NCBI RefSeq assembly: GCF_003702705.1
Contig: NZ_QZMN01000011.1
Coordinates: forward strand, 1 to 64,000
Direction: 5' to 3'
Origin: Ornithinimicrobium cerasi
GTDB taxonomy: Bacteria; Actinomycetota; Actinomycetes; Actinomycetales; Dermatophilaceae
DNA length: 64,000 bases
Below the pieces are notes generated by a model. It was not told the DNA's origin. It ran no database searches and was given only the letters and a program-made list of their open reading frames with translations. The translations under genes and the position numbers were made by a program. Each line of letters opens with the position of its first letter. Positions within the stretch are counted from its first letter, which is position 1. Of this stretch, positions 7,355 to 17,049 are shown one piece after another.

Positions 7355-8221
7355 ATGAGCGAGAAGGACCTGCGCGGGACCGACGACAAGGTGGCGCAGG
7401 ACGCCGACGGCGCCGTCGACCCGACCGCGGCCCGGGCCGAGGCGGAGGTCGACGAGTCCTTCTCCGCCACGGTCGAGAAGGGCGCCGAGAAGCTCCACCG
7501 CGGCTGGAGAGCCCTCGTCACCACCGGGATCTTCGGCGGCCTGGAGATCGGGCTCGGCATCCTCGCCTACCTCGCGGTGCTGCACGAGACGGGCAACCAC
7601 CTGCTGGCGGGGCTGGCCTTCGGCATCGGCCTCGTGGCCCTCTACCTCGCCCACAGCGAGCTGTTCACCGAGGGCTTCCTGCTCCCCGTGATGGCGCTCT
7701 TCGCCGGCCGGGGGACCTGGTGGCAACTGCTGCGGCTGTGGGGCGTCACCCTCCTGACGAACCTCGTCGGGGGATGGGTCTTCATGTGGCTCGTCGTGCA
7801 GGCCTTCCCCGAGTTCCACGAGGTGCTGGAGGAGAGCGCGCGGCACTTCGTCGACGCCCCCCTCGACGGCCGGGCGGTCGCGCTGTCGTTGCTCGGCGGC
7901 ATCGTCATCACCGTGCTGACCCGGATGCAGCAGGGCACCGAGTCGGACGGGGTCAAGGTGGTGGCGGCGTTCGCCGCCGGGTTCCTCCTGGCCGGGCTCT
8001 CCCTCTTCCACTCGGTCCTCGACTCCATCCTCATCTTCGGCGCCATCCATGCCGAGGGGTCCGTGACCTACGCGGAGTGGCTGGGGTGGTTCTGGTACGT
8101 CGTGCCGCTCAACATGATCGGCGGGCTGGTCTTCGTCACCGCGCTGCGGCTGGTGCGGGCCAGCGAGCTGCCGGAGGCGCCCGGCCCGGACAACCGGGTC
8201 GTGGAGAGCCGACGGGACTGA
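7355..8221 (+). CDS. Formate/nitrite transporter family channel
   Basis: A 288-aa inner-membrane protein of the FNT (YfdC-like) family. A charged cytoplasmic N-terminus of about 50 residues precedes six hydrophobic segments, including ALVTTGIFGGLEIGLGILAY, HSELFTEGFLLPV and GIVITVLTRMQQG. These correspond to the half-helices and selectivity loops of FNT channels. The substrate may be formate, nitrite or another small anion. ATG 7355 follows a GAGG at 7342-7345. The stop is 5 nt from the stop of the convergent F420-type reductase gene. Confidence 0.85.
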   Translation: MSEKDLRGTDDKVAQDADGAVDPTAARAEAEVDESFSATVEKGAEKLHRGWRALVTTGIFGGLEIGLGILAYLAVLHETGNHLLAGLAFGIGLVALYLAHSELFTEGFLLPVMALFAGRGTWWQLLRLWGVTLLTNLVGGWVFMWLVVQAFPEFHEVLEESARHFVDAPLDGRAVALSLLGGIVITVLTRMQQGTESDGVKVVAAFAAGFLLAGLSLFHSVLDSILIFGAIHAEGSVTYAEWLGWFWYVVPLNMIGGLVFVTALRLVRASELPEAPGPDNRVVESRRD

Positions 8222-8226
8222 CGACG

Positions 8227-8733
8227 TCACACGGGGGAGACGGGCTCCAGCACGAACACCGGGATGAGCCGCTCGGTCCTGACCTGGTAGTCCGCGTAGG
8301 ACGGGAACGCCTGGACCGCCCGCGCCCACCAGGCGTCCCGCTCCGGCCCGTCCTCGAGCAGGCGCACGGCCCGGACGTGCTGGTCGGTGCCGTCCTGGAC
8401 GAGGACCTCCCCGCCGACGACGAGGTTGTGGAACCACGCGGGGTGCTCAGGGGCACCGCCCTTGCTGGCGACCGCGAGATAGCTCCCGGCGTGCTCGACG
8501 CGCATCAGGGGGACGCGCCGCAGCAGGCCCGTGCGGACGCCGCGCATCGTCACCACGACGACCGGGCGGCCCTGGACGTCCACCGCGCGGGTGTCCCCGG
8601 CGGCGTCGATAGCCTCGAGCTGGCGCGCCACCCACTCGCTGCGCTCGGTCCGGTATGCGGCGGGCCCGGCCTCGCGGACCGCGGTGGTGATCGAGGACTC
8701 GGGCGAGGTGGGGGACTGGGAGGAGATCGGCAT
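8227..8733 (-). CDS. Deazaflavin (F420)-dependent nitroreductase-family protein
   Basis: A 168-aa protein of the Ddn/FDOR-B family with a split-barrel fold. Family landmarks are GRPVVVVTMRGVRTGLLRRVPLMRV (starting near residue 55), YLAVASKGGAP and HPAWFHNLV. Members use coenzyme F420 to reduce quinones or nitro compounds at the membrane face. ATG 8733 opens the gene inside a copy of the window's recurrent motif (GGTATGCC, minus strand). Single gene, convergent with the FNT gene. Confidence 0.88.
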   Translation of the reverse strand: MPISSQSPTSPESSITTAVREAGPAAYRTERSEWVARQLEAIDAAGDTRAVDVQGRPVVVVTMRGVRTGLLRRVPLMRVEHAGSYLAVASKGGAPEHPAWFHNLVVGGEVLVQDGTDQHVRAVRLLEDGPERDAWWARAVQAFPSYADYQVRTERLIPVFVLEPVSPV

Positions 8734-8791
8734 ACCCGGACCAACCCCGCAGCGTCCCCTGCTCTTCCCGGGTGCCGGTCGGGACGGTCAG

Positions 8792-8797
8792 TAGGAT
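8792..8797 (+). promoter_or_regulatory. -10 box of leaderless HIT gene
   Basis: TAGGAT, 7 nt before ATG 8805. Confidence 0.6.
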
Positions 8798-8804
8798 GCG
8801 CGGC

Positions 8805-9359
8805 ATGACGCAGGACCCACCGTCGCTGACGAACGCCGACGAGCTCCCCGGCGCGGCCGACGGCTTTGAGCGGCTGTGGACGCCGCACCGCATGGCCTAC
8901 GTCAAGGGCGAGCGCCCCAGCAAGGACGCGGGGCAGGGGTGCCCGTTCTGCGCGGCCCCGGACAAGGAGGACGACGAGGGGTTGATCGTGCACCGTGGCG
9001 AGCACTGCTACGTGGTGATGAACCTCTTCCCCTACAACCCCGGGCACCTGCTCATCTGCCCCTACCGGCACCTGTCCCTCTACGTCGACCTGAGCGAGGA
9101 GGAGACGGCGGAGTTCACGGCGCTGACCAAGGGCGCCATCCGCGCGATGACGCGGGCGGGCAACCCCACCGGCTACAACCTCGGCATGAACCAGGGCGAG
9201 GTTGCCGGGGCCGGGGTCGCGGCCCACCTGCACCAGCACCTGGTGCCGCGCTGGACGGGTGACGCCAACTTCCTGCCGATCGTCGCGCAGACGAAGGCGC
9301 TGCCCCAGCTGATCGAGGACGTGCGGCAGCAGCTGGTCACGGCCTGGTCGGACCGCTGA
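8805..9359 (+). CDS. HIT-family nucleotide phosphorylase/hydrolase (AP4A phosphorylase-like)
   Basis: A 184-aa histidine-triad protein with the triad at His141, His143 and His145 (HLHQHL) and a zinc-binding C-x2-C at Cys46/Cys49. The actinobacterial members (Rv2613c type) phosphorolyse diadenosine tetraphosphate. ATG 8805 is chosen over ATG 8796 because TAGGAT ends 7 nt before it and 8796 overlaps that box. In M. tuberculosis the next genes would be pgsA, an acyltransferase and pimA; here pdxS follows directly after 126 bp. Confidence 0.92.
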   Translation: MTQDPPSLTNADELPGAADGFERLWTPHRMAYVKGERPSKDAGQGCPFCAAPDKEDDEGLIVHRGEHCYVVMNLFPYNPGHLLICPYRHLSLYVDLSEEETAEFTALTKGAIRAMTRAGNPTGYNLGMNQGEVAGAGVAAHLHQHLVPRWTGDANFLPIVAQTKALPQLIEDVRQQLVTAWSDR

Positions 9360-9389
9360 GGCCAGTCGGGGGCACCCAGGCGCAGGACG

Positions 9390-9395
9390 TAGGAT
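9390..9395 (+). promoter_or_regulatory. Probable pdxST -10 box
   Basis: TAGGAT, 90 nt upstream of the pdxS start, implying a short untranslated leader. The ribosome binding site GAGGAAG is at 9471-9477. Confidence 0.4.
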
Positions 9396-9485
9396 CGACG
9401 GGCCGTGCGCGACGCGGTCCCCCGACGCGCCGCACCCCGACACCGGCCCCTGGCCGACCCCACCGAGCACGAGGAAGACCCTGCG

Positions 9486-10378
<893 letters not shown>

Positions 10379-10385
<7 letters not shown>

Positions 10386-11005
10386 CGGCGGGCGACCGCG
10401 CGGCAGACGCGGACGCCCCGGTGATCGGGGTACTCGCGGTCCAGGGCGACGTGGGCGAGCACATCGCCGCCCTGGCGGCCGCCGGGGCGCAGGCACGACC
10501 GGTGCGGCGTCCTCAGGAGCTCGCCGACGTCGCGGGCCTCGTGGTGCCGGGGGGTGAATCGACGACGATCGACCGGCTGTGCCGCATCTTCGGGCTGCAC
10601 GAGCCGATCCGCCGGCGCATCGCCGAGGGGATGCCGGTCTACGGGTCCTGCGCCGGGATGATCCAGCTGGCCGACGAGATCCTCGACGGCCACCGCGAGC
10701 AGCAGACCTTCGGCGGCATCGACATGACGGTGCGGCGCAACGCCTTCGGCCGCCAGGTCGACTCCTTCGAGACCGACCTGCACGTGGAGGGGCTGGACGA
10801 CGCGGACCGGCCGTTCCGCGCGGTCTTCATCCGCGCGCCGTGGGTCGAGCGCCTGGGCGACGACGTCGAGGTGCTGGCGCGGGCGGACGGCCACCCCGTC
10901 GCCGTCCGCCAGGGGCCCCTCCTGGCGACGTCCTTCCACCCGGAGGTGACCGACGACCACCGCGTGCACGACCTCTTCGTGCGCATGGTCGACGGCCGCG
11001 CGTGA
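10379..11005 (+). CDS. pdxT: Pyridoxal 5'-phosphate synthase, glutaminase subunit PdxT
   Basis: A 208-aa class I glutaminase that feeds ammonia into PdxS. It shows the family loop GGESTT (58-63), the nucleophile Cys91 in GSCAGM and the His-Glu pair in FHPE. It starts at GTG 10379 or the adjacent GTG 10382, overlapping the pdxS stop by up to 7 nt. About 14 residues precede the usual start of the fold ([10 protein letters not shown]). The tesB gene that I recall between pdxS and pdxT in M. tuberculosis is absent. Confidence 0.97.
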
Positions 11006-11013
11006 GGCGCGCA

Positions 11014-11160
11014 CCGGCATACCTCTGCCGATGCCCTCACGACACCCGGATCCACGTCCCACTCGTTGCGGAACAGCTCCTCGATCACCTCGTCGCGCGG
11101 CCGGTCGACGGTGTCTGTCGGTGAGACCAGGCCGTAGGGCAGGTAAGCCCGGCTCCTGGA
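11014..11160 (-). pseudogene. Possible gene fragment between pdxT and yebC
   Basis: The 295-bp gap between pdxT and yebC has no complete gene. On the minus strand, 11014-11160 reads as a protein-like stretch ([11 protein letters not shown], then [17 protein letters not shown]) with normal G/C-rich third positions. It has no convincing start and runs antisense into pdxT. It may be a remnant, a very short gene, or chance. TAGCAT at 11224-11229 could be the yebC -10 box. Confidence 0.25.
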
Positions 11161-11300
11161 TCCCGACCACCGCCCGCAGCGCGACGGACGAGGCGGGCGG
11201 GGAGGCATACCCCGTCCGGCAGGTAGCATCGACAGCCGGCTCGCAGCGCTCACGGCTGCGGCGCGGCGACCAGATCCTCGAGGCAGCAAAGGGACCAGCG

Positions 11301-12068
11301 ATGAGTGGGCACTCCAAGTGGGCGACGACCAAGCACAAGAAGGCCGCGATCGACGCCAAGCGGGGCAAGCTCTTCGCCAAGCTCATCAAGAACATCGAGG
11401 TGGCGGCCCGGACCGGCGGCGGTGACCCCGCCGGCAACCCCACCCTCTTCGACGCCATCCAGAAGGCGAAGAAGACCTCGGTCCCCAACGACAACATCGA
11501 CCGGGCGGTCAAGCGCGGCTCCGGCGCAGAGGCGGGCGGCGCCAGCTACGAGGCGCTCACCTACGAGGGCTACGCGCCGGGGGGCGTCGCCCTGTACATC
11601 GAGTGCCTGACCGACAACAAGAACCGCGCCGTCATGGAGGTGCGCACCGCGCTGTCCCGCAACGGCGGCTCGATGGCCGACAGCGGCTCGGTGGCCTACC
11701 TGTTCAACCGCAAGGGCCAGGTCGTGGTGGCCAAGACGCAGGAGGGCGCGGAGGCGACCGAGGACGCGCTGCTGGAGATCGTCCTGGAGGCCGGCGCCGA
11801 GGACGTCCAGGACCTCGGGGACTCCTTCGAGATCCTCTCCGAGGCGACGGACATCGTCGCCGTCCGCACCGCCCTGCAGGACGCGGGCCTGGACTACGAC
11901 TCCGCCGAGGTGACGTTCGTGCCGACCATGGAGGTCGAGCTCGACGCGGACGGCGCACGGAAGGTGATGCGGGTCGTCGACGCCCTCGAGGACTGCGACG
12001 ACGTGCAGAACGTCTACACGAACGCCGACATCCCGGACGAGGTCCTCGCAGAGCTCGACGCCGACTGA
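11301..12068 (+). CDS. yebC: YebC/PmpR-family DNA-binding or translation-associated protein
   Basis: A 255-aa TACO1/YebC protein beginning with the family's [18 protein letters not shown]. The three-domain body is complete ([47 protein letters not shown]). Family members have been described as transcriptional regulators and as factors that relieve ribosome stalling on proline stretches. ATG 11301 fixes the conserved N-terminus. Position before ruvCAB is the usual bacterial arrangement. Confidence 0.97.
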   Translation: MSGHSKWATTKHKKAAIDAKRGKLFAKLIKNIEVAARTGGGDPAGNPTLFDAIQKAKKTSVPNDNIDRAVKRGSGAEAGGASYEALTYEGYAPGGVALYIECLTDNKNRAVMEVRTALSRNGGSMADSGSVAYLFNRKGQVVVAKTQEGAEATEDALLEIVLEAGAEDVQDLGDSFEILSEATDIVAVRTALQDAGLDYDSAEVTFVPTMEVELDADGARKVMRVVDALEDCDDVQNVYTNADIPDEVLAELDAD

Positions 12069-12133
12069 CGGCCCTGCGGGCCGGACGGGGTATGCCGTGC
12101 GTGTCGCGGCGCGGGGGGAGGCCGCCCGCCGCG

Positions 12134-12139
12134 TAGCCT
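12134..12139 (+). promoter_or_regulatory. Probable ruvCAB -10 box
   Basis: TAGCCT, about 46 nt before GTG 12186. AGGAGG at 12175-12180 is the ribosome binding site. Confidence 0.35.
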
Positions 12140-12185
12140 GGGGTGCGAACACCTGTCCACATCCCGTCCCAGTCAGGAGGCCCTC

Positions 12186-12833
12186 GTGCGCGTCCTCGGC
12201 GTGGACCCCGGACTGACCCGGTGCGGGCTGGGTGTGGTGGAGGGGCTCCCGGGCCGTCAGCTGCGGATGGTCGCGGTGGGCGTGATCAGGACCCCTCCGG
12301 GCGACGACCCGCAGGACCGCCTGCTCTCCGTGCAGACCGAGATCGACCAGTGGCTGGCCGACTGGTCCCCGGACGCCATCGCGGTGGAGCGCGTGTTCGC
12401 CAAGGCCAACATCAAGGGCATCATGGGCACGGCGCAGGCCTCCGCGGTCCCGATGCTGGCCGCGGCACGCCTGGGGCTGCCCCTGGGCCTGCACACCCCT
12501 TCCGAGGTCAAGGCGTCGGTCACCGGCAACGGCCGGGCCGACAAGGCCCAGGTGACCCACATGGTGACCCGCATCCTGCGGCTCGCCGAGGCGCCGCGGC
12601 CGGCGGACGCGGCGGACGCCCTCGCCCTGGCCATCTGCCACCTGTGGCGCTCGGGCGACCTCACGAGCGCGACCGGCACCACCAGCAACCGCATCCAGCA
12701 GGCCGAGGACGCCGCACGCTCGGGCCAGCCCAACCGGCTGGCCCAGCTGCACGCCCAGCACCGCACCTCGGTCCGGGCCGCGGCCGCCCGGGCCTCCCGT
12801 CCGTCCACCCCAGCCAGGAGGACCCCCCCGTGA
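12186..12833 (+). CDS. ruvC: Crossover junction endodeoxyribonuclease RuvC
   Basis: A 215-aa resolvase that cleaves Holliday junctions held by RuvAB. The acidic active site is complete: Asp7 (GVDPG), Glu68 (AVERVF), Asp141 and Asp144 (PADAADALA). It has an Ala/Arg-rich C-terminal tail after about residue 180 that is not part of the core. GTG 12186 lies 5 nt after AGGAGG. Its stop overlaps the ruvA start (GTGA), so ruvC, ruvA and ruvB form one translationally coupled operon. Confidence 0.98.
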   Translation: MRVLGVDPGLTRCGLGVVEGLPGRQLRMVAVGVIRTPPGDDPQDRLLSVQTEIDQWLADWSPDAIAVERVFAKANIKGIMGTAQASAVPMLAAARLGLPLGLHTPSEVKASVTGNGRADKAQVTHMVTRILRLAEAPRPADAADALALAICHLWRSGDLTSATGTTSNRIQQAEDAARSGQPNRLAQLHAQHRTSVRAAAARASRPSTPARRTPP

Positions 12834-13432
12834 TCGCATCGGTGCGCGGCACCGCCCGCCACGTCGGACTCGACCACGTCGTCGTCGAGGTCGGCGGCGT
12901 CGGCCTGCTCGTCCACACCACCCCGGCCACGGCGACGGAGTGCCGCACCGGGGACGAGGTCACCCTCGAGACGACGATGGTGGTGCGCGAGGAGTCGCTG
13001 ACCCTCTACGGCTTCCGCCGGACGGCGGAGAAGGCACTGTTCGAGCAGGTCCAGACCGTCTCCGGGGTCGGCCCACGGCTCGCCCTGGCGATGCTCTCCG
13101 TGCACGCGCCCGACGCTGTCCGGGCCGCGATCGCCCGGGCCGACCTCGCGGCGCTGACCAAGGTGCCCGGCATCGGCCGCAAGTCGGCCGAGCGGCTGGT
13201 CCTGGAGCTCAAGGACAAGATCCTGGTGGCCGGGGTGGAGCCGGGGGTCGGCGTCACCGCACCCAGCGCCCCCGAGGACGCCGTCTCGCAGCAGGTGCGC
13301 TCCGCCCTCGAGGGGCTGGGGTGGTCCGCGCGCCAGGCCGGCGACGCGGTCGAGCGGGTCACCGGCGCGCCCGGCGCGCCCAGCGAGGTGGCGGCCGTCC
13401 TGCGCGCCGCGCTGCGGGAGCTGGGCCGGTGA
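12830..13432 (+). CDS. ruvA: Holliday junction branch migration protein RuvA
   Basis: A 200-aa RuvA. The N-terminal OB fold (VIASVRGTA through LTLYGF), two helix-hairpin-helix motifs (VSGVGPRLA and VPGIGRKSA) that grip the junction, and the C-terminal domain that contacts RuvB (about residues 150-200) are all present. It starts in the GTGA overlap with ruvC and ends in another GTGA overlap with ruvB. Confidence 0.98.
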   Translation: MIASVRGTARHVGLDHVVVEVGGVGLLVHTTPATATECRTGDEVTLETTMVVREESLTLYGFRRTAEKALFEQVQTVSGVGPRLALAMLSVHAPDAVRAAIARADLAALTKVPGIGRKSAERLVLELKDKILVAGVEPGVGVTAPSAPEDAVSQQVRSALEGLGWSARQAGDAVERVTGAPGAPSEVAAVLRAALRELGR

Positions 13433-14589
13433 CCTACGACGACGCCTCCCACGAGATCGGGTTCGGCGCGGGGGAGGACCCCGGGGTGGGTCGCATGGTC
13501 GACCCCCGCGGCGACGACGAGGAGCGTCAGGTCGAGGCGGCGCTGCGACCCCGACGGCTCGCCGACTTCCCGGGCCAGCAGCGGGTGCGCGAGCAGCTCG
13601 GCCTGGTCCTCGAGGCGGCCCGCAGGCGGGGCTCGCCGCCGGACCACGTGCTCCTCTCCGGTCCGCCGGGGCTGGGCAAGACGACCCTGGCGATGATCAT
13701 CGCGGGGGAGCTCGAGCAGCCGATCCGGATCACCAGCGGCCCGGCCATCCAGCACGCGGGCGACCTGGCGGCCGTGCTCAGCAGCATGGTCGAGGGAGAG
13801 GTGCTCTTCCTCGACGAGATCCACCGCATGTCCCGACCGGCCGAGGAGATGCTCTACCTCGCGATGGAGGACTTCCGCGTCGACGTCATCGTCGGCAAGG
13901 GCCCCGGCGCCACCGCCATCCCCCTGGAGCTCCCGCCCTTCACGGTGGTCGGGGCCACCACGCGCGCCGGCCTCCTGCCCGCCCCCCTGCGGGACCGCTT
14001 CGGCTTCACCGGGCACCTCGACTTCTACGCCACCGACGACCTCGTGACGATCCTGACCCGCAACGCCGACCTGCTCGGGATCGAGGCGCACGAGGAGGGC
14101 ATACGCCAGATCGCCTCGCGGTCGCGCGGCACGCCCCGCATCGCCAACCGGCTCCTGCGCCGGGTGCGCGACTGGGCCCAGGTCCACGGGCGCGGCGTCG
14201 TCGACGACCCCGCCGCGCGCGCCGCGCTGGAGCTGTTCGACGTGGACGCGCTCGGGCTCGACCGGCTGGACCGGGCGGTGCTGGAGGCTCTGTGCAACCG
14301 GTTCGGGGGCGGACCCGTCGGCCTGTCGACCCTCGCCGTCGCCGTGGGGGAGGAGCCCGACACGGTGGAGACGGTCGCCGAGCCCTACCTCGTCCGCGAG
14401 GGTTTCATGATCCGCACCCCGCGCGGCCGGGCGGCCAGCGTGAGCGCCTGGGAGCACCTGGGCCTCACCCCTCCCGCCGACGCCGTGGGTGCCTGGTCAG
14501 GCTCGGCGCCGGGGTCGGCAGCGACCGGCCAGGAGGCATTGCCCCTCGAGCCCGGGGAGCGGGGCACGTCCGGCCGCTTCTCCTCCTGA
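13429..14589 (+). CDS. ruvB: Holliday junction branch migration ATPase RuvB
   Basis: A 386-aa AAA+ motor. Walker A is GPPGLGKTT (78-86), Walker B is LFLDEIH with Asp129-Glu130, sensor 1 is in VVGATTRAG, the arginine finger region is LRDRFGF, and a winged-helix C-terminal domain follows (RTPRGR). The last about 40 residues ([14 protein letters not shown]...) are a low-complexity extension. Starts at GTG 13429 overlapping ruvA. The operon ends here; yajC has its own promoter region. Confidence 0.98.
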   Translation: MTYDDASHEIGFGAGEDPGVGRMVDPRGDDEERQVEAALRPRRLADFPGQQRVREQLGLVLEAARRRGSPPDHVLLSGPPGLGKTTLAMIIAGELEQPIRITSGPAIQHAGDLAAVLSSMVEGEVLFLDEIHRMSRPAEEMLYLAMEDFRVDVIVGKGPGATAIPLELPPFTVVGATTRAGLLPAPLRDRFGFTGHLDFYATDDLVTILTRNADLLGIEAHEEGIRQIASRSRGTPRIANRLLRRVRDWAQVHGRGVVDDPAARAALELFDVDALGLDRLDRAVLEALCNRFGGGPVGLSTLAVAVGEEPDTVETVAEPYLVREGFMIRTPRGRAASVSAWEHLGLTPPADAVGAWSGSAPGSAATGQEALPLEPGERGTSGRFSS

Positions 14590-14644
14590 GCACCCATCTC
14601 GGGACCGCGCCGCACACCTCTTTGGTCGGCCCGGCCCGCTCACC

Positions 14645-14650
14645 TAGACT
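14645..14650 (+). promoter_or_regulatory. Probable yajC-secDF -10 box
   Basis: TAGACT, about 80 nt before ATG 14732. Confidence 0.4.
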
Positions 14651-14731
14651 GCCCCGGGTGCCCGCGTCCGGACGGACCGGGCCGGTGCCGCGCGAGCACC
14701 GAACGACGCGAAGAGACAAAGGTTCCGACTC

Positions 14732-15073
14732 ATGACGCCACTGGCCGCCGCCGCCGCCTCCCCAGGTGGGGGCTCGCTGAGCATCCTCATCCTCGCCCTG
14801 CCGGTGGTGGTGCTGCTGTGGCTCATGTTCACCCAGCGTCGCCGCGCGAAGGCGGTCACCGAGGCGCAGTCCAGCCTCACCGTGGGTGACGAGGTCATGG
14901 CCGCGGCCGGCATCTACGGCCGCGTCGCCCAGCTGGACGGCGACATCGTCCACCTCGAGGTGGCCCCCGGGGTCGTGGTGCGCGTGAGCCGCCGCGCCGT
15001 GGTGCCGCCGGAGCCCACACGTGCCGCCCGGCAGGACCCCACGGACGCCGACGGCCCGGGGGAGAGCGCCTGA
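14732..15073 (+). CDS. yajC: Preprotein translocase accessory subunit YajC
   Basis: A 113-aa small membrane protein. One transmembrane helix (about residues 15-33, LSILILALPVVVLLWLMF) is followed by the basic FTQRRRAK and the conserved SLTVGDEVMAAAGIYGRV domain. It associates with SecDF at the Sec translocon. The stop and the secD start overlap (TGATG), so the three subunits are made together. Confidence 0.95.
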   Translation: MTPLAAAAASPGGGSLSILILALPVVVLLWLMFTQRRRAKAVTEAQSSLTVGDEVMAAAGIYGRVAQLDGDIVHLEVAPGVVVRVSRRAVVPPEPTRAARQDPTDADGPGESA

Positions 15074-17049
15074 TGTCGACGTCCGTCCCCGGTCGCCAGG
15101 ACGAGGACCTGCCCGGTCTCTCCTCGACGACCGGCCGCACGACCTCCCGTCGTCGGTCCGCCGCCGGCTCCGGCAAGCCCGGGAAGCCCCGCCCGAAGAA
15201 GGCCCGCAACCCTCGGCTCCGCGGCCCCCTGCGCACCCTCCTCGCCCTGCTGGTGCTGACCGTCGGCCTCTACGCCGGGATCGGCGCGGCCAACCTGTGG
15301 GGCGAGCCGCAGGCCCAGCTCACCCCGCAGCTCGGTCTCGACCTCGCGGGCGGCCGTCAGGTCGTCCTCGCGCCGCAGACGGACGACGGCCAGTCGGTGA
15401 GCGCGGACCAGCTGGAGCAGGCGATCGACATCATCCGGCGCCGCGTCGACGGCACCGGCACCGCCGAGGCCGAGGTGAGCCGGCTCGGCACCAACGTGTC
15501 CGTCGCGATCCCCGGCAACCCGACGCCGGACCAGCTGGAGGCCCTCAGCCGCTCCTCGCAGATGGTGTTCCGGCCCGTCCTGGTGGCCCAGCCGGTCGCG
15601 CCGACCGGCGCCGAGCCCCAGGTCCCGCGCGAGCTCCCGCTGCCCTCCGAGCAGCGCCAGGAGCAGGTCGAGCAGCTCGCTCCTCCGGCCCCGGAGAGCG
15701 TCGAGGAGGGCGACGGCACCGACGACGCCGTCCAGACCGAGGAGAACCGTGGCGGCGAACGGCTGCCGGCGTCGACCTCCACCGACGGCGCCGCCACCAC
15801 CGGTGATGACGACGCGTCCCAGACCACCGCCCCGGTCGAGCCGGCGCCACCGGCAAGCAACCCCTCAGACCTGGCGCAGATCACCCCCGAGGTGCAGCAG
15901 CAGTTCGTCGAGGCCGACTGCGCCGCGGACGCCGAGGAGATCGCCGACGCTGCCGCGGGCGCCCCGGCCGGTCAGCCGCTCGTGGTCTGCTCCGCCGAGG
16001 GCGACGAGAAGTACATCCTCGGCCCCGTCGAGCTCAGCGGCGCCAACCTCGTGGACGCCACGTCCGGCGTCCAGCAGCTGCAGCAGGGCGTCGTCACCGG
16101 CGTCTGGGAGGTCGTGCTGACCTTCGACGACGAGGGCACCCAGGCCTTCGGTGAGGTCACCAGCAGGCTCATGGGCTTCCAGGAGGGTGCGGCGCAGAAC
16201 CGCTTCGCCATGGTCCTGGACGGCGAGGTCATCTCGGCCCCGACCGTGCGCAGCGTCATCAGCAACGGCATCGCCACCATCACCGGCAACTTCACCCCCG
16301 AGACCGCCCAGACGCTGGCCAACCAGCTGAAGTTCGGCGCGCTCCCGCTGAGCTTCGAGGTGCAGACCTCAGAGCAGATCAGCCCCACCCTCGGCGGGGA
16401 GCAGCTGCGCTGGGGCCTCGTCGCCGGGCTCGTCGGCCTGCTGCTCGTCTTCGCCTTCATGCTGGTCCAGTACCACGCGCTCGGCCTCGTCGCGGTCGCC
16501 TCGCTGCTCGTCGCGGCGCTGCTGGCCTACGGGTCGGTCACGCTGCTGGGCTGGGCGACGAACTTCCGCCTCACGATGGCCGGCGTCACCGGTCTCATCG
16601 TGGCCATCGGCGTCACCGCGGACAGCTTCATCGTCTACTTCGAGCGGGTCCGCGACGAGGTGCGCTCCGGCAGGCCGCTGCGGTATGCCGTGGACACCGG
16701 CTGGGACCGGGCGCGCCGCACGATCATCATCTCCGACGTCGTCAACCTCATCGCGGCGGCGGTGCTGTACTACCTGTCCGAGTCCGGCGTGAAGGCGTTC
16801 GCGTTCACCCTGGGCCTGACCACCCTCATCGACCTCCTCGTCGTGATCATGTTCACGCACCCGGTCGTGAGCATGCTCGCCAACACCCCGTTCTTCGGCG
16901 AGGGCCGGAAGTGGTCCGGCATGGAGCCCGAGCGGCTCGGTGCCAAGCGCTCGACCTACCTGGGTCGGGGCCAGTTCCGCGAGCCGGACGCGGTCGCGCC
17001 CGGGCGGCGGCGGCATACCCGTGAAGAGCTGGAAGGCGGTGTGGTCTGA
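15073..17049 (+). CDS. secD: Protein translocase subunit SecD
   Basis: A 658-aa RND-type subunit that uses the proton gradient to pull proteins out of SecYEG. After a basic N-terminus comes helix 1 (LLALLVLTVGLYAGIGAANLW), a large periplasmic domain with LGLDLAGGRQVVL, and five C-terminal helices with ATNFRLTMAGVTGLIVAIG and DSFIVYFERVRDEVRSG. Between about residues 190 and 265 lies a Pro/Glu/Thr-rich insert of low complexity, which is common in actinobacterial SecD but long here. It overlaps yajC and secF by one base each. Confidence 0.97.
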   Translation: MSTSVPGRQDEDLPGLSSTTGRTTSRRRSAAGSGKPGKPRPKKARNPRLRGPLRTLLALLVLTVGLYAGIGAANLWGEPQAQLTPQLGLDLAGGRQVVLAPQTDDGQSVSADQLEQAIDIIRRRVDGTGTAEAEVSRLGTNVSVAIPGNPTPDQLEALSRSSQMVFRPVLVAQPVAPTGAEPQVPRELPLPSEQRQEQVEQLAPPAPESVEEGDGTDDAVQTEENRGGERLPASTSTDGAATTGDDDASQTTAPVEPAPPASNPSDLAQITPEVQQQFVEADCAADAEEIADAAAGAPAGQPLVVCSAEGDEKYILGPVELSGANLVDATSGVQQLQQGVVTGVWEVVLTFDDEGTQAFGEVTSRLMGFQEGAAQNRFAMVLDGEVISAPTVRSVISNGIATITGNFTPETAQTLANQLKFGALPLSFEVQTSEQISPTLGGEQLRWGLVAGLVGLLLVFAFMLVQYHALGLVAVASLLVAALLAYGSVTLLGWATNFRLTMAGVTGLIVAIGVTADSFIVYFERVRDEVRSGRPLRYAVDTGWDRARRTIIISDVVNLIAAAVLYYLSESGVKAFAFTLGLTTLIDLLVVIMFTHPVVSMLANTPFFGEGRKWSGMEPERLGAKRSTYLGRGQFREPDAVAPGRRRHTREELEGGVV

